From Rhodococcoides trifolii (GTDB taxonomy: Bacteria; Actinomycetota; Actinomycetes; Mycobacteriales; Mycobacteriaceae), in the NCBI RefSeq assembly GCF_014635345.1, contig NZ_BMCU01000002.1, positions 1,178,001 through 1,242,000 on the forward strand: a DNA stretch of 64,000 nt, in the 5' to 3' direction. The translations under genes were made by a program, and so were the position numbers. Below, in pieces: positions 1 through 9,404 of the stretch. The notes below the pieces were generated by a model. The model was given only the letters and a program-made list of their open reading frames with translations, was not told the origin of the DNA and made no database searches. Numbering within the stretch: position 1 is the first letter of the stretch; each line of letters starts with the position of its first letter.

Positions 1-35
1 TGAACCCATACTGTCAAACCACTAGCCTGATCTGC

Positions 36-1148
36 ATGACACGCTTTCCCTCGTCCGTGTACGACTCCCGCGTGCGCCGCGCAGCCGAACTGGCCAAGTC
101 CGCCGGGCTCGATGCCCTCGTCATCACCCCCGGGCCGGACCTGCGATACCTCATCGGTTCTCGCGCGCAATCGTTCGAGCGTCTGACCGCTCTCGTCATC
201 CCCGCCGACGGCTCCACCGCGTCGGTGGTGATCCCTCGCCTCGAACTGGCGGCGCTCCGCGAGTCCGCAGCGAACGAGTTGGGTCTCGAGATCAGAGACT
301 GGGTCGACGGTGTCAGTCCCCACGAGATGGTCGCGGCCATGCTTCCCTCACCCGCCCGCACTGCCGTCGCCGACGCGATGCCGGCCCTGCATCTGATTCC
401 CCTCACCGAGACCCTGGGCGCCGCACCGGTTCTCGCGACCGAGGTGCTGCGCGAGCTGCGAATGACAAAGGACGCGGACGAGATCGCTGCGCTCCGACGG
501 GCCGGGGCAGCGATCGACCGAGTGCACGCACGGATGGGGGAGTTCCTCGCGGCGGGGCGCACAGAGGCGGAGGTGGCCGCCGACATCGGGCGCGCCATCG
601 TCGACGAAGGCCACACCGCTGCCGAATTCATCATCGTCGGGTCCGGCCCGCACGGCGCCGATCCACACCACGAGGTGTCGGACCGGGTAGTCCAGGCCGG
701 CGACATCGTGGTCGTCGACATCGGCGGACCCGTCGAGCCCGGATACAACTCCGACTCGACCCGCACCTACAGCATCGGTGAGCCCAGCTCGGAGGTCGCC
801 GCGAAGTTCGCCGTACTCGAGCGGGCGCAACAGGCATCCGTCGAATCGGTCCGGCCCGGAGTCACCGCAGAAGCAGTGGACGCGGCGGGTCGAGACGTGT
901 TGATCGAGGAGGGGCTCGGGGAGTACTTCGTCCATCGCACCGGCCACGGCATCGGGCTGTCGGTTCACGAGGAGCCCTACATCGTGGCGGGCAACTCGAT
1001 GACGCTCACGGAGGGGATGGCGTTCAGCATCGAGCCAGGCATCTACTTCCGCGGTGAGTGGGGCGCCCGGATCGAGGACATCGTGGTGGTCACCGCCGAC
1101 GGGTGCGAATCGTTCAACAACCGGCCCCATGGGCTGACGGTTCTGTGA
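36..1148 (+). CDS. M24 family Xaa-Pro aminopeptidase/dipeptidase
   Basis: Predicted cytosolic metallopeptidase that cleaves Xaa-Pro bonds (370 aa, normal for the family). An N-terminal creatinase-like domain (about residues 10-130) is followed by the pita-bread catalytic domain. The five metal ligands are visible in order: Asp in VVVDIGG (about 228), Asp in NSDSTRT (about 240), His in TGHGIGL, Glu in SIEPGIY and Glu in ARIEDIV. The next gene starts inside its stop codon (GTGA), so the two are co-translated. It occupies the position of M. tuberculosis pepE (Rv2089c, from memory) relative to the cobalamin genes. Substrate preference between dipeptides and longer peptides cannot be read from sequence. 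Confidence 0.93.
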   Translation: MTRFPSSVYDSRVRRAAELAKSAGLDALVITPGPDLRYLIGSRAQSFERLTALVIPADGSTASVVIPRLELAALRESAANELGLEIRDWVDGVSPHEMVAAMLPSPARTAVADAMPALHLIPLTETLGAAPVLATEVLRELRMTKDADEIAALRRAGAAIDRVHARMGEFLAAGRTEAEVAADIGRAIVDEGHTAAEFIIVGSGPHGADPHHEVSDRVVQAGDIVVVDIGGPVEPGYNSDSTRTYSIGEPSSEVAAKFAVLERAQQASVESVRPGVTAEAVDAAGRDVLIEEGLGEYFVHRTGHGIGLSVHEEPYIVAGNSMTLTEGMAFSIEPGIYFRGEWGARIEDIVVVTADGCESFNNRPHGLTVL

Positions 1149-1897
1149 CGCCCGAGCTGCTGCTCGAGACGCTGAGGCGTGAGGGTAACCGCCTCGCCCA
1201 GATGCCGGCGGACGCGCTGGACGCTCCCGTCCCGGCCGTTCCCGGCTGGACGCTCGAGCACGTCGTGCGGCACACCGGAAAGGTGCACAGATGGGTCAGC
1301 GCGATACTCGATGCGGGCCCGTCGGTAGATGTGCCGTCCGTCCGCGTCGAGTCGTTACCCCGCGGTGCCGATTGCCTCACGGAGTACCGCACGGAGCTGG
1401 ACGCGTTGGTCGAACGGCTCGGGGACGCGGATCCGTCGACGCCCGCCATGAGCTTTGTCGGTCCGGCCACGGTGGGATGGTGGATGCGACGACAGGCTCA
1501 CGAAGCCACTGTTCATCGCTTCGACGCAGCCGACGCGGTGCACGCGGCAGGCGGTCCCGAGCCGGAGCCGACGAATGCCGAGTCGGCCGCCGACGGAATC
1601 GACGAACTCACCGAGCTGCAGCTTGTTCACCGGGTGAAACACGAGGTGATGGCTCCGCACGTCACAGGTCGAACGATTCATCTGCACGGGACCGAAGTCG
1701 CCGACGCCGAATGGCTGCTGACCATCGACAACGGCCGCGTCACCACCGAACGGACGCACGCCAAAGCCGATGTGGCGCTGCGTGGTTCGGCCCAAGACCT
1801 GTTGCTGATCATGTGCCGTAGACGTCCGACGAGCGTCGTCGAGACATTCGGGGACGTGTCGATCGTCGAGGGCCTGCTGGACGTCGCGCGGTTCTGA
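1145..1897 (+). CDS. Mycothiol-dependent maleylpyruvate isomerase-like (DinB-fold) protein
   Basis: 250 aa protein of the maleylpyruvate isomerase family. The N-terminal half has the family pattern VPAVPGWTLEHVVRHTGKVHRW and a later MRRQAHEATVHRFDA, where the histidines would form the metal site of the four-helix DinB fold; the C-terminal half resembles the SCP2-like domain usually found in this family. These enzymes use mycothiol, which fits an actinobacterium. The GTG start at 1145 overlaps the previous stop by 4 bp; an in-frame ATG at 1058 would extend back into the peptidase and lacks family similarity. The actual substrate is unknown. Confidence 0.82.
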   Translation: MTPELLLETLRREGNRLAQMPADALDAPVPAVPGWTLEHVVRHTGKVHRWVSAILDAGPSVDVPSVRVESLPRGADCLTEYRTELDALVERLGDADPSTPAMSFVGPATVGWWMRRQAHEATVHRFDAADAVHAAGGPEPEPTNAESAADGIDELTELQLVHRVKHEVMAPHVTGRTIHLHGTEVADAEWLLTIDNGRVTTERTHAKADVALRGSAQDLLLIMCRRRPTSVVETFGDVSIVEGLLDVARF

Positions 1898-2299
1898 TCA
1901 GCTTCGGAGGGACTGCGACCCGAGCACCCGAGTCACGCTGATCTCGACCACCACGCGCCGCGGATTCTCCCGCGGCACCCGGTAGCGCGCCGCATAACGA
2001 TTCTCCGCATCCGTCACGCTGTCCTTGTCCCGCAGAATGCGCGCGCTGCCCTCCAGGGTGAGCCACCGCGGGCCGTCGATCTGCGTGACGGCGGCGTACT
2101 CGCCACGTTCGGCGTTGCGAACCTTCTGTGACCCCTCCATCGTGATGACGCGGGCCTTCTGCGCGTCGCGATCCCACGTGAATCCCACCGCCACCACGTG
2201 CGGGGTGCCGTCGGGACGAGACGTCGCGAGAGTCGCCAGATGACGCTCGGTAAGGAACTGGAGGGCGTCGTCGTTCAGGTCGGAGGGGGTGGCAGCCAT
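1898..2299 (-). CDS. PPOX/FDOR-B F420-dependent oxidoreductase, biliverdin-reductase-like
   Basis: 133 aa split beta-barrel flavin/deazaflavin oxidoreductase. Its sequence closely parallels M. tuberculosis Rv2074, reported as an F420H2-dependent biliverdin reductase: DDALxFLxERHLAxL near the start, PHVVAVGFT, then RWLxLEG and the ending NPRRVVxEIxVxRVLGS. It probably reduces a tetrapyrrole or similar substrate with F420H2. It is transcribed away from the SDR gene, with only 30 bp between the two start codons, and its stop abuts the upstream gene. The start at 2299 is chosen because similarity to the family begins there; upstream in-frame codons run through the SDR gene. Confidence 0.85.
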   Translation of the reverse strand: MAATPSDLNDDALQFLTERHLATLATSRPDGTPHVVAVGFTWDRDAQKARVITMEGSQKVRNAERGEYAAVTQIDGPRWLTLEGSARILRDKDSVTDAENRYAARYRVPRENPRRVVVEISVTRVLGSQSLRS

Positions 2300-2329
2300 G
2301 ATCCGACGATAATCCAGGAGACTGAGCCC

Positions 2330-3076
2330 GTGACTTCTGCATCCTCGACCGTCCTCCTCCTCGGTGGACGCAGCGACATCGGCCTCGAGATCGCCGAGCG
2401 ACTGGCACCGGGCAACACCATCGTGCTCGCGGCTCGGCGCAGCGAGGATCTGGCCGACGAGAGAGCTCGTCTCGAGGGGGCGGGCGCAGCAGCGGTGTCC
2501 ACCGTCGAGTTCGACGCCGACGCCTTGGATACTCACGCCGACGTGTTGGCCACCGTTTTCCGCGAACACGGCCGGGTGGACACCATCGTGCTCGCCTTCG
2601 GCATCCTCGGCGACCAGGCCGCGGCGGAGGTCGATGCCGACCACGCGGTGGCCGTCGTGCATACCGACTACGTTGCCCAGGTCAGCGTATTGACCCACTC
2701 CGCAACGCTGTTGCGCGTTCAGGGGTCGGGCCGGCTGGTGGTCTTCTCGTCCGTCGCCGGTGTGCGTGTTCGGCGTGCGAACTACGTGTACGGGTCGGCC
2801 AAGGCCGGTCTCGACGGGTTCGCGAGCGGGCTGGCCGACGCCCTGCACGGCAGCGGTGTGCGCTTGATCCTGATTCGTCCGGGCTTCGTGATCGGAAGAA
2901 TGACCGAGGGGATGGACCCCGCTCCGATGTCCAGTACGCCCGGTCAGGTCGCCGACGCGGTGGTCGGCGCCTTGAAGGGCAGCAGAGACGTGGTGTGGGT
3001 TCCGGGGCGACTGCGCCCGGTGTTCTTCGTGATGCGGTTGCTGCCGCGCGCCGTCTGGCGACGGATGCCTCGATGA
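2330..3076 (+). CDS. SDR oxidoreductase (DprE2-like, Rv2073c position)
   Basis: 248 aa short-chain dehydrogenase. The Rossmann nucleotide loop is LLLGGRSDIGLEIA at residues 8-21; the active site has the serine of VFSSVAG and a tyrosine/lysine pair in YVYGSAKAG. It resembles the decaprenyl-phosphoryl-ribose epimerase subunit DprE2, but there is no DprE1 partner nearby and the locus matches Rv2073c (from memory), so the substrate is left open. The GTG start at 2330 is preferred because the Rossmann motif follows at once. Its stop overlaps the cobL start (ATGA), so it is co-transcribed with the corrin genes, although a role in B12 synthesis is not established. Confidence 0.85.
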   Translation: MTSASSTVLLLGGRSDIGLEIAERLAPGNTIVLAARRSEDLADERARLEGAGAAAVSTVEFDADALDTHADVLATVFREHGRVDTIVLAFGILGDQAAAEVDADHAVAVVHTDYVAQVSVLTHSATLLRVQGSGRLVVFSSVAGVRVRRANYVYGSAKAGLDGFASGLADALHGSGVRLILIRPGFVIGRMTEGMDPAPMSSTPGQVADAVVGALKGSRDVVWVPGRLRPVFFVMRLLPRAVWRRMPR

Positions 3077-4260
3077 TCGATGTGGTCGGGATCGGCGCCG
3101 ACGGATGGAGCGGTCTTGCCGACGCGTCCAAGCGCGCGGTGGCGTCCGCCGAAGTCCTGTTCGGGTCCGCGCGACAATTGGATTCGGTCCCGCCGACCGA
3201 GTTCGCCGGCCGTCGGGTGCAGTGGCCGAGTCCCTTGATGCCCGCTCTCACACGTCTGCTGGCCGACCATGAGAACTCGCCGCGCTGCGTGCTCGCGAGC
3301 GGTGACCCGATGTTCTTCGGTATCGGCACCACACTCGTGCGAATGCTGGGCGCGGAGAACATTCGGGTGCTGCCCCATCCGTCGTCGGCTTCGCTGGCCT
3401 GTGCCCGGCTCGGCTGGGCTGTGAACGACGTCGAGGTGGTCAGCCTGGTTGCGCGTCAGCCGTCGTCACTGATTCCGGCGCTGACGCACGGTCGGCGCGT
3501 GCTGGTGTTGAGCGAGGACGAGCAGTCGATCTCCCGCGTCACGCAGTTGTTGTGCGACAACGGGTTCGGACAGTCGTCGGTCACGGTACTGGCGCAATTG
3601 GGCGGCCCCGACGAGACCGTGGTGACTGCGACGGCCGAGTCCTGGACAGGCGAAGCGCCCGATCCGCTGAACGTCATCGCCGTCGACGTCGTCGGCGCCC
3701 GCACGTCCCGCGTCCCCGGCCTGCCCGACGAATGTTATTCCGGTGACGGACAACTGACCAAGAACGAGATTCGCGCGCTGACGCTCGCCGCGCTGGCCCC
3801 GGCAGCGGGGGAGACGCTGTGGGATGTGGGCGGCGGATCGGGAAGCATCTCCATCGAATGGATGAGGACACACCCGTCGTGTCGCGCGGACATCTTCGAG
3901 CAGTCGTCGGAAAGGTCGAAGTTCATCTCGGCGAACGCTGCGGCGCTGGGAGTTCCTTCGCTACGCATTCATGGCCGCGCCCCCGAATCCTTCGGTGACC
4001 TGGCTTCTCCCGATGCGGTATTCGTGGGCGGCGGGGTGACGGAACCAGGATTGCTCGACGCATGCTGGGATCGCCTCGCAGAGGGTGGGCGCATGGTCGT
4101 GAATGCGGTCACGGCAGAATCGGAATCGCTCATCCTGCAGTGGTATTCGAGGAAGGGTGGAGTCATGAAGAAGTTCCAGGTGTACCGCGCCGATGCCCTG
4201 GGGTCGTTCACGGCGTGGCGCCCGCAGCTTCCGGTTGCCCAGTGGGTGGCGACGAAGTGA
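3073..4260 (+). CDS. cobL: Precorrin-6Y C5,15-methyltransferase (decarboxylating) CobL
   Basis: 395 aa bifunctional enzyme that methylates C5 and C15 of precorrin-6Y (dihydro-precorrin-6A) and decarboxylates the C12 acetate. Two halves are present. An N-terminal CbiE-type tetrapyrrole methylase (about 1-200) has VVGIGADGWSGL and the ASGDPMFFGIG loop. A C-terminal CbiT-type Rossmann methyltransferase (about 215-395) has LWDVGGGSGSISIEW and AVFVGGG. The ATG at 3073 overlaps the SDR stop by 4 bp, and its own stop overlaps the cobM GTG, so SDR-cobL-cobM is one translationally coupled run. The fused form is typical of the aerobic pathway. Confidence 0.95.
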   Translation: MIDVVGIGADGWSGLADASKRAVASAEVLFGSARQLDSVPPTEFAGRRVQWPSPLMPALTRLLADHENSPRCVLASGDPMFFGIGTTLVRMLGAENIRVLPHPSSASLACARLGWAVNDVEVVSLVARQPSSLIPALTHGRRVLVLSEDEQSISRVTQLLCDNGFGQSSVTVLAQLGGPDETVVTATAESWTGEAPDPLNVIAVDVVGARTSRVPGLPDECYSGDGQLTKNEIRALTLAALAPAAGETLWDVGGGSGSISIEWMRTHPSCRADIFEQSSERSKFISANAAALGVPSLRIHGRAPESFGDLASPDAVFVGGGVTEPGLLDACWDRLAEGGRMVVNAVTAESESLILQWYSRKGGVMKKFQVYRADALGSFTAWRPQLPVAQWVATK

Positions 4261-5006
4261 CCGTCCACTTCATCGGCGCGGGGCCCGGTGCGGCGGATCT
4301 GGTGACACTGCGCGCTGCTCGGCTGGTCGAGTCGAGCCCGGTGTGTCTGTACGCGGGCAGTTTGGTGCCGGCCGAACTGGTCGCAATGTGCCCGCCCGGC
4401 GCCCGGGTCATCGATACCGCACGGATGACGCTCGAAGACATCGTCGAGGAAATGGTGCAGGCGCACCGCGCCGATCTGGATGTGGCGCGGCTACATTCGG
4501 GTGATCCGTCCATCTACAGCGCGGTGGCGGAGCAAGCCCGACGTCTCGACGCAGCCGGCGTGGACTACCGGATCGTGCCGGGTGTGCCCGCATTCGCTGC
4601 TGCCGCAGCGTCGTTGGGTCGCGAACTGACTGTGCCGGGTGTCTCGCAGACAGTCGTCTTGACGAGGGTGTCGACCCTGTCGACCGACATGCCCGACGGC
4701 GAGGACCTGCCGACCTTGGCGCAAAGCGGCGCCACGATGGTGGTTCACCTCGGCGCGCGCAGAATCGAGCAGATCGTCGACGAGCTGACCCCCTCCTATG
4801 GAGCCGACTGCCCGGCTGCGGTGGTTGCGTTCGCCAGCCGGCCCGACGAGATCGTACTGCGCGGAACGCTGTCCACGATTGCCGCGCTCGTACACGAGGC
4901 GGGCGTCCTCAAGACTGCCGTCGTGGTCGTGGGCCGCGTGTTGTCGGCCGAAGGTTTCCCGGACAGCTTCTTGTATTCGGCGGCTCGCCGACGTCTCGAT
5001 CACTGA
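4257..5006 (+). CDS. cobM: Precorrin-4 C11-methyltransferase CobM
   Basis: 249 aa SAM-dependent uroporphyrin-type methylase acting at C11 of precorrin-4. Hallmarks are VHFIGAGPGAADLVTLRA at the N-terminus, the LHSGDPSIYSA loop and IVPGVPAFAAAAASLG, all standard CobM/CbiF positions. The GTG start at 4257 shares bases with the cobL stop (GTGA); an upstream ATG in frame lies inside cobL and precedes the conserved fold by 65 residues, so it is rejected. The gene is followed by a decayed reverse-strand fragment before cobK, which interrupts what should be a tight corrin operon. Confidence 0.95.
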   Translation: MTVHFIGAGPGAADLVTLRAARLVESSPVCLYAGSLVPAELVAMCPPGARVIDTARMTLEDIVEEMVQAHRADLDVARLHSGDPSIYSAVAEQARRLDAAGVDYRIVPGVPAFAAAAASLGRELTVPGVSQTVVLTRVSTLSTDMPDGEDLPTLAQSGATMVVHLGARRIEQIVDELTPSYGADCPAAVVAFASRPDEIVLRGTLSTIAALVHEAGVLKTAVVVVGRVLSAEGFPDSFLYSAARRRLDH

Positions 5007-5009
5007 CCT

Positions 5010-5355
5010 CACGCCGCTCGTCGCCTGTGCTGTCGGTGGCAGCTCTGTCGTGGTTCTCGTTCGGGGTCGAGTGTGGCCGGCGGGATGATGCGGGGGTGTC
5101 GGTCGTCGCCGAGGACGATCGGGACTGCCCCCACTCGAGTTGGCGGGCGGCGTTGCCGTCGGTGACGCGGGTGCCTCTGGCCCACCAGCGGGTGATGCTC
5201 GATGCGTTGAGTGTGAGGGCGAGTCCGCGGCGGTCGATTTCGGCGAGGTGCGCCAGTTTCTGTGCTGTGACGGTGTTTACGCGTTCAGCGAGCGTGACAG
5301 CGTCGACGACCAGTTGCCGGTCGTCGATGTCGGTGAAGTCCCCCAACTCCTTCAT
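5010..5355 (-). pseudogene. Remnant of a DUF222 (HNH-endonuclease-type) protein gene
   Basis: Reading the minus strand from an ATG at 5355, about 70 codons give a DUF222-like N-terminus: VVDAVTLAERVNTVTAQKLA, then HLAEIDRRGLA, SSITRWWARGTRV and NAARQLEW. This matches the helix pattern found at the start of the large DUF222/HNH family that is abundant in mycobacteria and rhodococci (REP13E12-like genes). After about residue 75 the similarity ends in low-complexity sequence, and the reading frame runs on antisense into cobM to 4909. The rest of DUF222 and the HNH domain are missing. I read it as a truncated remnant; a small functional protein is possible but unlikely. Confidence 0.6.
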
Positions 5356-5406
5356 ACCGCGCAACCTACAACGACCCACCGACACACCATCTGAGATGAT
5401 CGACAA

Positions 5407-6165
5407 ATGACACCACCGCGCAGAATCCTGCTGCTCGGCGGTACCGGTGAGGCGCGTCGGCTAGCCGAATTGCTCGACAAGAAGCCGGAGTTCGAGGTCG
5501 TCTACTCACTCGCAGGCCGAGTCGAGAATCCGGTAGTCCCGACCGGCACGGTCAGGTCGGGTGGGTTCGGCGGCGTGATCGGCCTTCGACACTGGATGTC
5601 GGACAACCACATCGACGAGGTTGTCGACGCCACCCACCCCTTCGCCGCCACCATCTCCGATCACGCCGTCTCAGCGTGCAAGGACACGGACATACCCCTG
5701 ACGGTCCTCCGCCGCCCACCCTGGCTGCCGGTTCCGGGCGATCGGTGGCAGAACGTGCCGACGATGGACGCTGCGGCGCTGGCGCTCGACGCACTTCCCG
5801 ACCCGTCGACTGTCTTTCTCACCACGGGTCGTCAGGACGTCGAGACGTTCGCCGGCATTGCTCGTCACCGGTTCGTCATTCGCGCTATCGACCCGCCCAC
5901 GGGTCCGACACCAGCCTCGTCGACGGTGGTGCTGGCTCGGGGTCCGTTCGATCTCGACGACGAACTCGACCTGATGCGACGTCAGTCCGTCGACATCCTG
6001 GTGACCAAGAACAGTGGCGGCGACATGACCTACGCGAAGTTGGTTGCGGCGCGGCGACGGAATATCCCGGTAATCGTCGTAGAACGACCGCCGTCCATTC
6101 CAACCACCGAGTTCGTCACTGCGACAGCGGTTTTGAACCATCTGATGCGTACCGACGCGACGTGA
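5407..6165 (+). CDS. cobK: Precorrin-6A reductase CobK
   Basis: 252 aa NADPH-dependent reductase converting precorrin-6A to precorrin-6B, the substrate of CobL. Family features are the N-terminal ILLLGGTGEARRLAE, the central VVDATHPFAATISDHA, VFLTTGRQDVETFAG and the C-terminal VTKNSGGDMTYAKLVAARR. It is on the plus strand with cobL/cobM but separated from them by 400 bp holding a gene remnant, so it probably needs its own promoter. Its 3' end overlaps the convergent cobIJ gene by 50 bp, so read-through from either side would make antisense RNA. Confidence 0.95.
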   Translation: MTPPRRILLLGGTGEARRLAELLDKKPEFEVVYSLAGRVENPVVPTGTVRSGGFGGVIGLRHWMSDNHIDEVVDATHPFAATISDHAVSACKDTDIPLTVLRRPPWLPVPGDRWQNVPTMDAAALALDALPDPSTVFLTTGRQDVETFAGIARHRFVIRAIDPPTGPTPASSTVVLARGPFDLDDELDLMRRQSVDILVTKNSGGDMTYAKLVAARRRNIPVIVVERPPSIPTTEFVTATAVLNHLMRTDAT

Positions 6166-7609
6166 ACACCCGATCCCCGGACACGACGGTCGTCGACGAC
6201 CCGATGATCAGCAGACACCGCATATCGATTCGTGACGGATCCAGCTCTGCCAGAGTCACCACGTAGACGTCCTCCTCCGGACCGGCGACGTCCCGACCCA
6301 CGATGACCGGCGTCTCCGGCGCTCGTGACTCGAGGACGAGATCGCGCAGCGCACCGACCTGCCACGTCCGAGTCTTCGACGCCGGGTTGTAGACGGCGAT
6401 CGCCATGTCCGCCGATGCCACTGCACGCACCCGCTTCTCGACCACGTCCCACGGCTTGAGCCGATCCGACAGCGACAGCACCGCGTAGTCGTGGCCCAGC
6501 GGCGCACCGACACGGGAGGCAACCGCGTTGGCCGCCGTCATGCCGGGAACCACCCGCACCGGAACGTGTCGCCACCGTTCCTCGGCCGCAACCTCGAGAA
6601 CCGCTGCGGCCATGGCGAATACGCCCGGGTCACCCGACGACACGACCGCCACCGATGCTCCGCGGCTCGCGAGATCGAGGGCCATCTCCGCGCGTTCCGA
6701 CTCGACACGGTTGTCGCTCGCGTGACGGACTTGGCCTTCCCGCACCGGCACTCGGTCGATGTACGTGGTGTATCCGACGAGGTCCGTCGCCTTCGACAAT
6801 TCCCGTCGAGCTTCGGGTGTCGTCCATTCGTCCGATCCGGGACCGAGCCCCACCACGACGACCTCGCCGAAAATTGGTGCCGCGGAGGCGGGGGCGTACG
6901 ACGGACTCGACACCACAGCGATGGAAAAATACGGCACCGAGGACTCGTCCACGTCACCCGCGTCGACTACACGCTCGGTCGATGTCGATGCCCGCTCGAC
7001 GTACCGCGCTTCGGACAGCCGACCCGAATCTCGAAGCGCCTGTCGCACAGCGGGGTACGTACGACCGAGCTTGAGAATCGCGGCCGAGTCCGTTTCCCGA
7101 AGACGTCGGGTCAATTCTTCCACCGGAAGCGTTCCCGGCAGAATTGTCAGCACCTCTTCACCCTCGACGAGCGGCTCCTGCAGCGCGGCGGACGCCGCGC
7201 TGACCGATGTCACGCCGGGGACAATCTCGGTCTCGAATCGATCGGCCAAGCGGGTGTGCATGTGCTGATAGGAGCTGTAGAACAACGGATCTCCCGCCGC
7301 GAGCAGCGCCACCGACCGTCCCGCCTCGAGGTGCACGGCCAACCGTTCGGCAGCCTCGGTGTAGAAGTCCGCGATGGCACCGTCGTAGCCGCCCGCGTGA
7401 TCGGTCGTTCCGGTCGTGACGGGGTAGACCAGGTGCTCTTCGATCTGCCCGTCGCGCAGATACGGCAGCGCAGACGCGCGCGCGAGGCTCTTCCCGCGAG
7501 CACTGTGGAACGCCACCACGTCTGCCGCGCCGATGACCCTCGCCGCCTTCACGGTGACCAGTTCGGGATCACCCGGCCCGATCCCGACACCCCACAGCTT
7601 CCCTTTCAT
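6116..7609 (-). CDS. cobIJ: CobI-CobJ fusion: precorrin-2 C20- and precorrin-3B C17-methyltransferase
   Basis: 497 aa fusion of two SAM-dependent corrin methylases. Residues 1-240 are Cob[36 protein letters not shown] and [15 protein letters not shown]. Residues 248-490 are Cob[52 protein letters not shown] and [12 protein letters not shown], the ring-contraction methylase acting after CobG. The fusion is usual in mycobacteria and relatives. Its ATG overlaps the cobH stop by 4 bp, so it is translated from the cobG-cobH-cobIJ operon. The last 50 bp lie antisense to the end of cobK. Confidence 0.95.
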   Translation of the reverse strand: MKGKLWGVGIGPGDPELVTVKAARVIGAADVVAFHSARGKSLARASALPYLRDGQIEEHLVYPVTTGTTDHAGGYDGAIADFYTEAAERLAVHLEAGRSVALLAAGDPLFYSSYQHMHTRLADRFETEIVPGVTSVSAASAALQEPLVEGEEVLTILPGTLPVEELTRRLRETDSAAILKLGRTYPAVRQALRDSGRLSEARYVERASTSTERVVDAGDVDESSVPYFSIAVVSSPSYAPASAAPIFGEVVVVGLGPGSDEWTTPEARRELSKATDLVGYTTYIDRVPVREGQVRHASDNRVESERAEMALDLASRGASVAVVSSGDPGVFAMAAAVLEVAAEERWRHVPVRVVPGMTAANAVASRVGAPLGHDYAVLSLSDRLKPWDVVEKRVRAVASADMAIAVYNPASKTRTWQVGALRDLVLESRAPETPVIVGRDVAGPEEDVYVVTLAELDPSRIDMRCLLIIGSSTTVVSGDRVFTSRRYASDGSKPLSQ

Positions 7610-8232
7610 TCCTCTTCGCTCGCAACGGCATTGACGGCGGCAGCAGTGATCGCACTACCCCCACGTCGCCCGCGGACCACGACGTACTCGAGCCCGAACT
7701 CGGAGGCGATCAGATCTTCCTTCGACTCGACAGCGCCGATGAAGCCGACCGGTCCACCCAGGATCGCAGCCGGCCGCGGGGCACCGTCGGCGAGCAACTC
7801 CAGCAAGCGGAACAGCGCGGTCGGCGCGTTTCCGATCGCCAAGACGGACCCTTCCAGCTTGTCCACCCACAAATCCACCGCTGCTGCGGTTCTCGTCATT
7901 CCCCACCGCTGCGCCATCTCGGGAACCGTCGGCGAGTTGAGGGTGCAGACCACCTCGTTGTCCGCCGGCAACCGCCGACGGGTGACTCCGGCGGCCACCA
8001 TCGTCGCGTCGCACAGAATGGGCGCACCGGCCTGCAGAGCCGCGCGGCCACGGGCCACCGCACCGGGAGTCGACGCGATCGACTGGGCCAGATTCACCTC
8101 GCCGCACGCGTGGATCATGCGGACGACGACCTGCGCCACATCGGGCGCGAACGCAGAGAGATCGGCCTCGTTTCGGATCGTGGCGAACGAACGCCGGTAG
8201 ATCTCGGCGCCGTCGCTGATGTAGTCGTGCAT
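7606..8232 (-). CDS. cobH: Precorrin-8X methylmutase CobH
   Basis: 208 aa enzyme that moves the C11 methyl group to C12, giving hydrogenobyrinic acid. Family markers are [17 protein letters not shown] at the N-terminus, [11 protein letters not shown] containing the conserved histidine, [29 protein letters not shown] and [14 protein letters not shown]. The ATG at 8232 directly precedes the conserved region; a GTG three codons upstream (8241) is an alternative. It lies 23 bp after cobG and overlaps cobIJ by 4 bp. Confidence 0.95.
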   Translation of the reverse strand: MHDYISDGAEIYRRSFATIRNEADLSAFAPDVAQVVVRMIHACGEVNLAQSIASTPGAVARGRAALQAGAPILCDATMVAAGVTRRRLPADNEVVCTLNSPTVPEMAQRWGMTRTAAAVDLWVDKLEGSVLAIGNAPTALFRLLELLADGAPRPAAILGGPVGFIGAVESKEDLIASEFGLEYVVVRGRRGGSAITAAAVNAVASEEE

Positions 8233-8255
8233 GCGGTTCACCCTAGGGGAGGGGG

Positions 8256-9383
8256 TCAGGCCGGCGGTGTGACCGTGTACCCATCGGGGCCGGCGACGAC
8301 GTCGGTGACTTCGCCGCGGGGGCGGCCACAACGCCTCTCGCACCCGACCCAGTGTTGGCGCTCACCCTCCTGCACCTCACCGTTCAGGACCGCGTCGTCC
8401 AGATCGCCCCGGACGTCGGCGTGCGACTTCGCGCAACCCGACGAACCGACGCACGAACTCACGTTCACCCAGGGCGATTCGGCATCGAAGATCAGTCCCA
8501 TCGGCGCAAGTACCCGCACCACCTGCTCGGCGGCACCTTCGTCGAGGTCCACGAGAACAATCGACCGCCACGGCGTGACGATGATCGGTCTGTCCACCGC
8601 AGCCAAGAATTCGGCGGTGCGGGAGGGCAGCACACCGTGCGCCAACACTGCGCCCAGCGCCACCTTCCCGTCGTCCTGGTCGAACCACCCGACGGGCGCC
8701 GTCGCAACCACGTCGAAGTCGATCCGCTCGGCCGTGGGTACGTGGCCGGTATGCCCCAGGACAGCGCCGACGTCGGGCAACTCGGCCACTCGCCAGTGCC
8801 GGTCGCGCGCTGTTCGAAACCCCCGTGCAGCGTCGACCATGGTCTCGACCGCAGCGTCGTGCGGCACCCTGACGCCGGTGTCACGGCCGGCGAGGAGCAG
8901 CGCGTACTTGTCGTCGACCGCATGGACACCGATGTCGCCTTCCAGGCCGGAGACGTCACCTCGTCCGTCGTCGACGGTGAACAGGATGCGACCCGGCAGT
9001 TCGGCGAGGTCGGGGTCGGCGCGGAGGGCGGTGTCGAGACCGTCGACCAGTCCCGACACCGACCGTCCACCGACACGTCCGGCGAGCGGTGACGCCAGAA
9101 TGTTTCGCACACGTTCGTGTGTTTCCGACGGCAACAGGCCGGCGGACGCCAAGCGTTCGGCCAGATCGTCCGGATCTGTCACCGCCCGCAGCTGAATGTT
9201 TCCGCGGCTGGTCAGCTCCAATTCACCGGTCGAGAGTTCCTGTGCTGCGGTGGCGAGCACCTGCATTTGCGACGGGGTCAGCACGCCACCGGGAAGCCGC
9301 ACTCGCGCCAGGGCACCGTCGGATGCCTGATGGACCTGCAGCGCGCCCGGGCACGCGTCCACTCGGCTCCGGTCCTGTTCCAT
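8256..9383 (-). CDS. cobG: Precorrin-3B synthase CobG
   Basis: 375 aa monooxygenase of the nitrite/sulfite reductase ferredoxin-like fold, which hydroxylates precorrin-3A and forms the gamma-lactone using O2. Its presence marks the aerobic (oxygen-dependent) route. The N-terminal ferredoxin-like half has [15 protein letters not shown] and [13 protein letters not shown]. The cluster ligands lie near the C-terminus: [13 protein letters not shown] and later VGCERRCG, the CX5C...CX3C arrangement for a 4Fe-4S centre next to mononuclear iron. It is the first gene of the reverse operon cobG-cobH-cobIJ. Its start is only about 20-40 bp from the riboswitch that precedes cobN on the opposite strand. 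Confidence 0.93.
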   Translation of the reverse strand: MEQDRSRVDACPGALQVHQASDGALARVRLPGGVLTPSQMQVLATAAQELSTGELELTSRGNIQLRAVTDPDDLAERLASAGLLPSETHERVRNILASPLAGRVGGRSVSGLVDGLDTALRADPDLAELPGRILFTVDDGRGDVSGLEGDIGVHAVDDKYALLLAGRDTGVRVPHDAAVETMVDAARGFRTARDRHWRVAELPDVGAVLGHTGHVPTAERIDFDVVATAPVGWFDQDDGKVALGAVLAHGVLPSRTAEFLAAVDRPIIVTPWRSIVLVDLDEGAAEQVVRVLAPMGLIFDAESPWVNVSSCVGSSGCAKSHADVRGDLDDAVLNGEVQEGERQHWVGCERRCGRPRGEVTDVVAGPDGYTVTPPA

Positions 9384-9404
9384 GCGTTCCAGACTACGAC
9401 CCGT

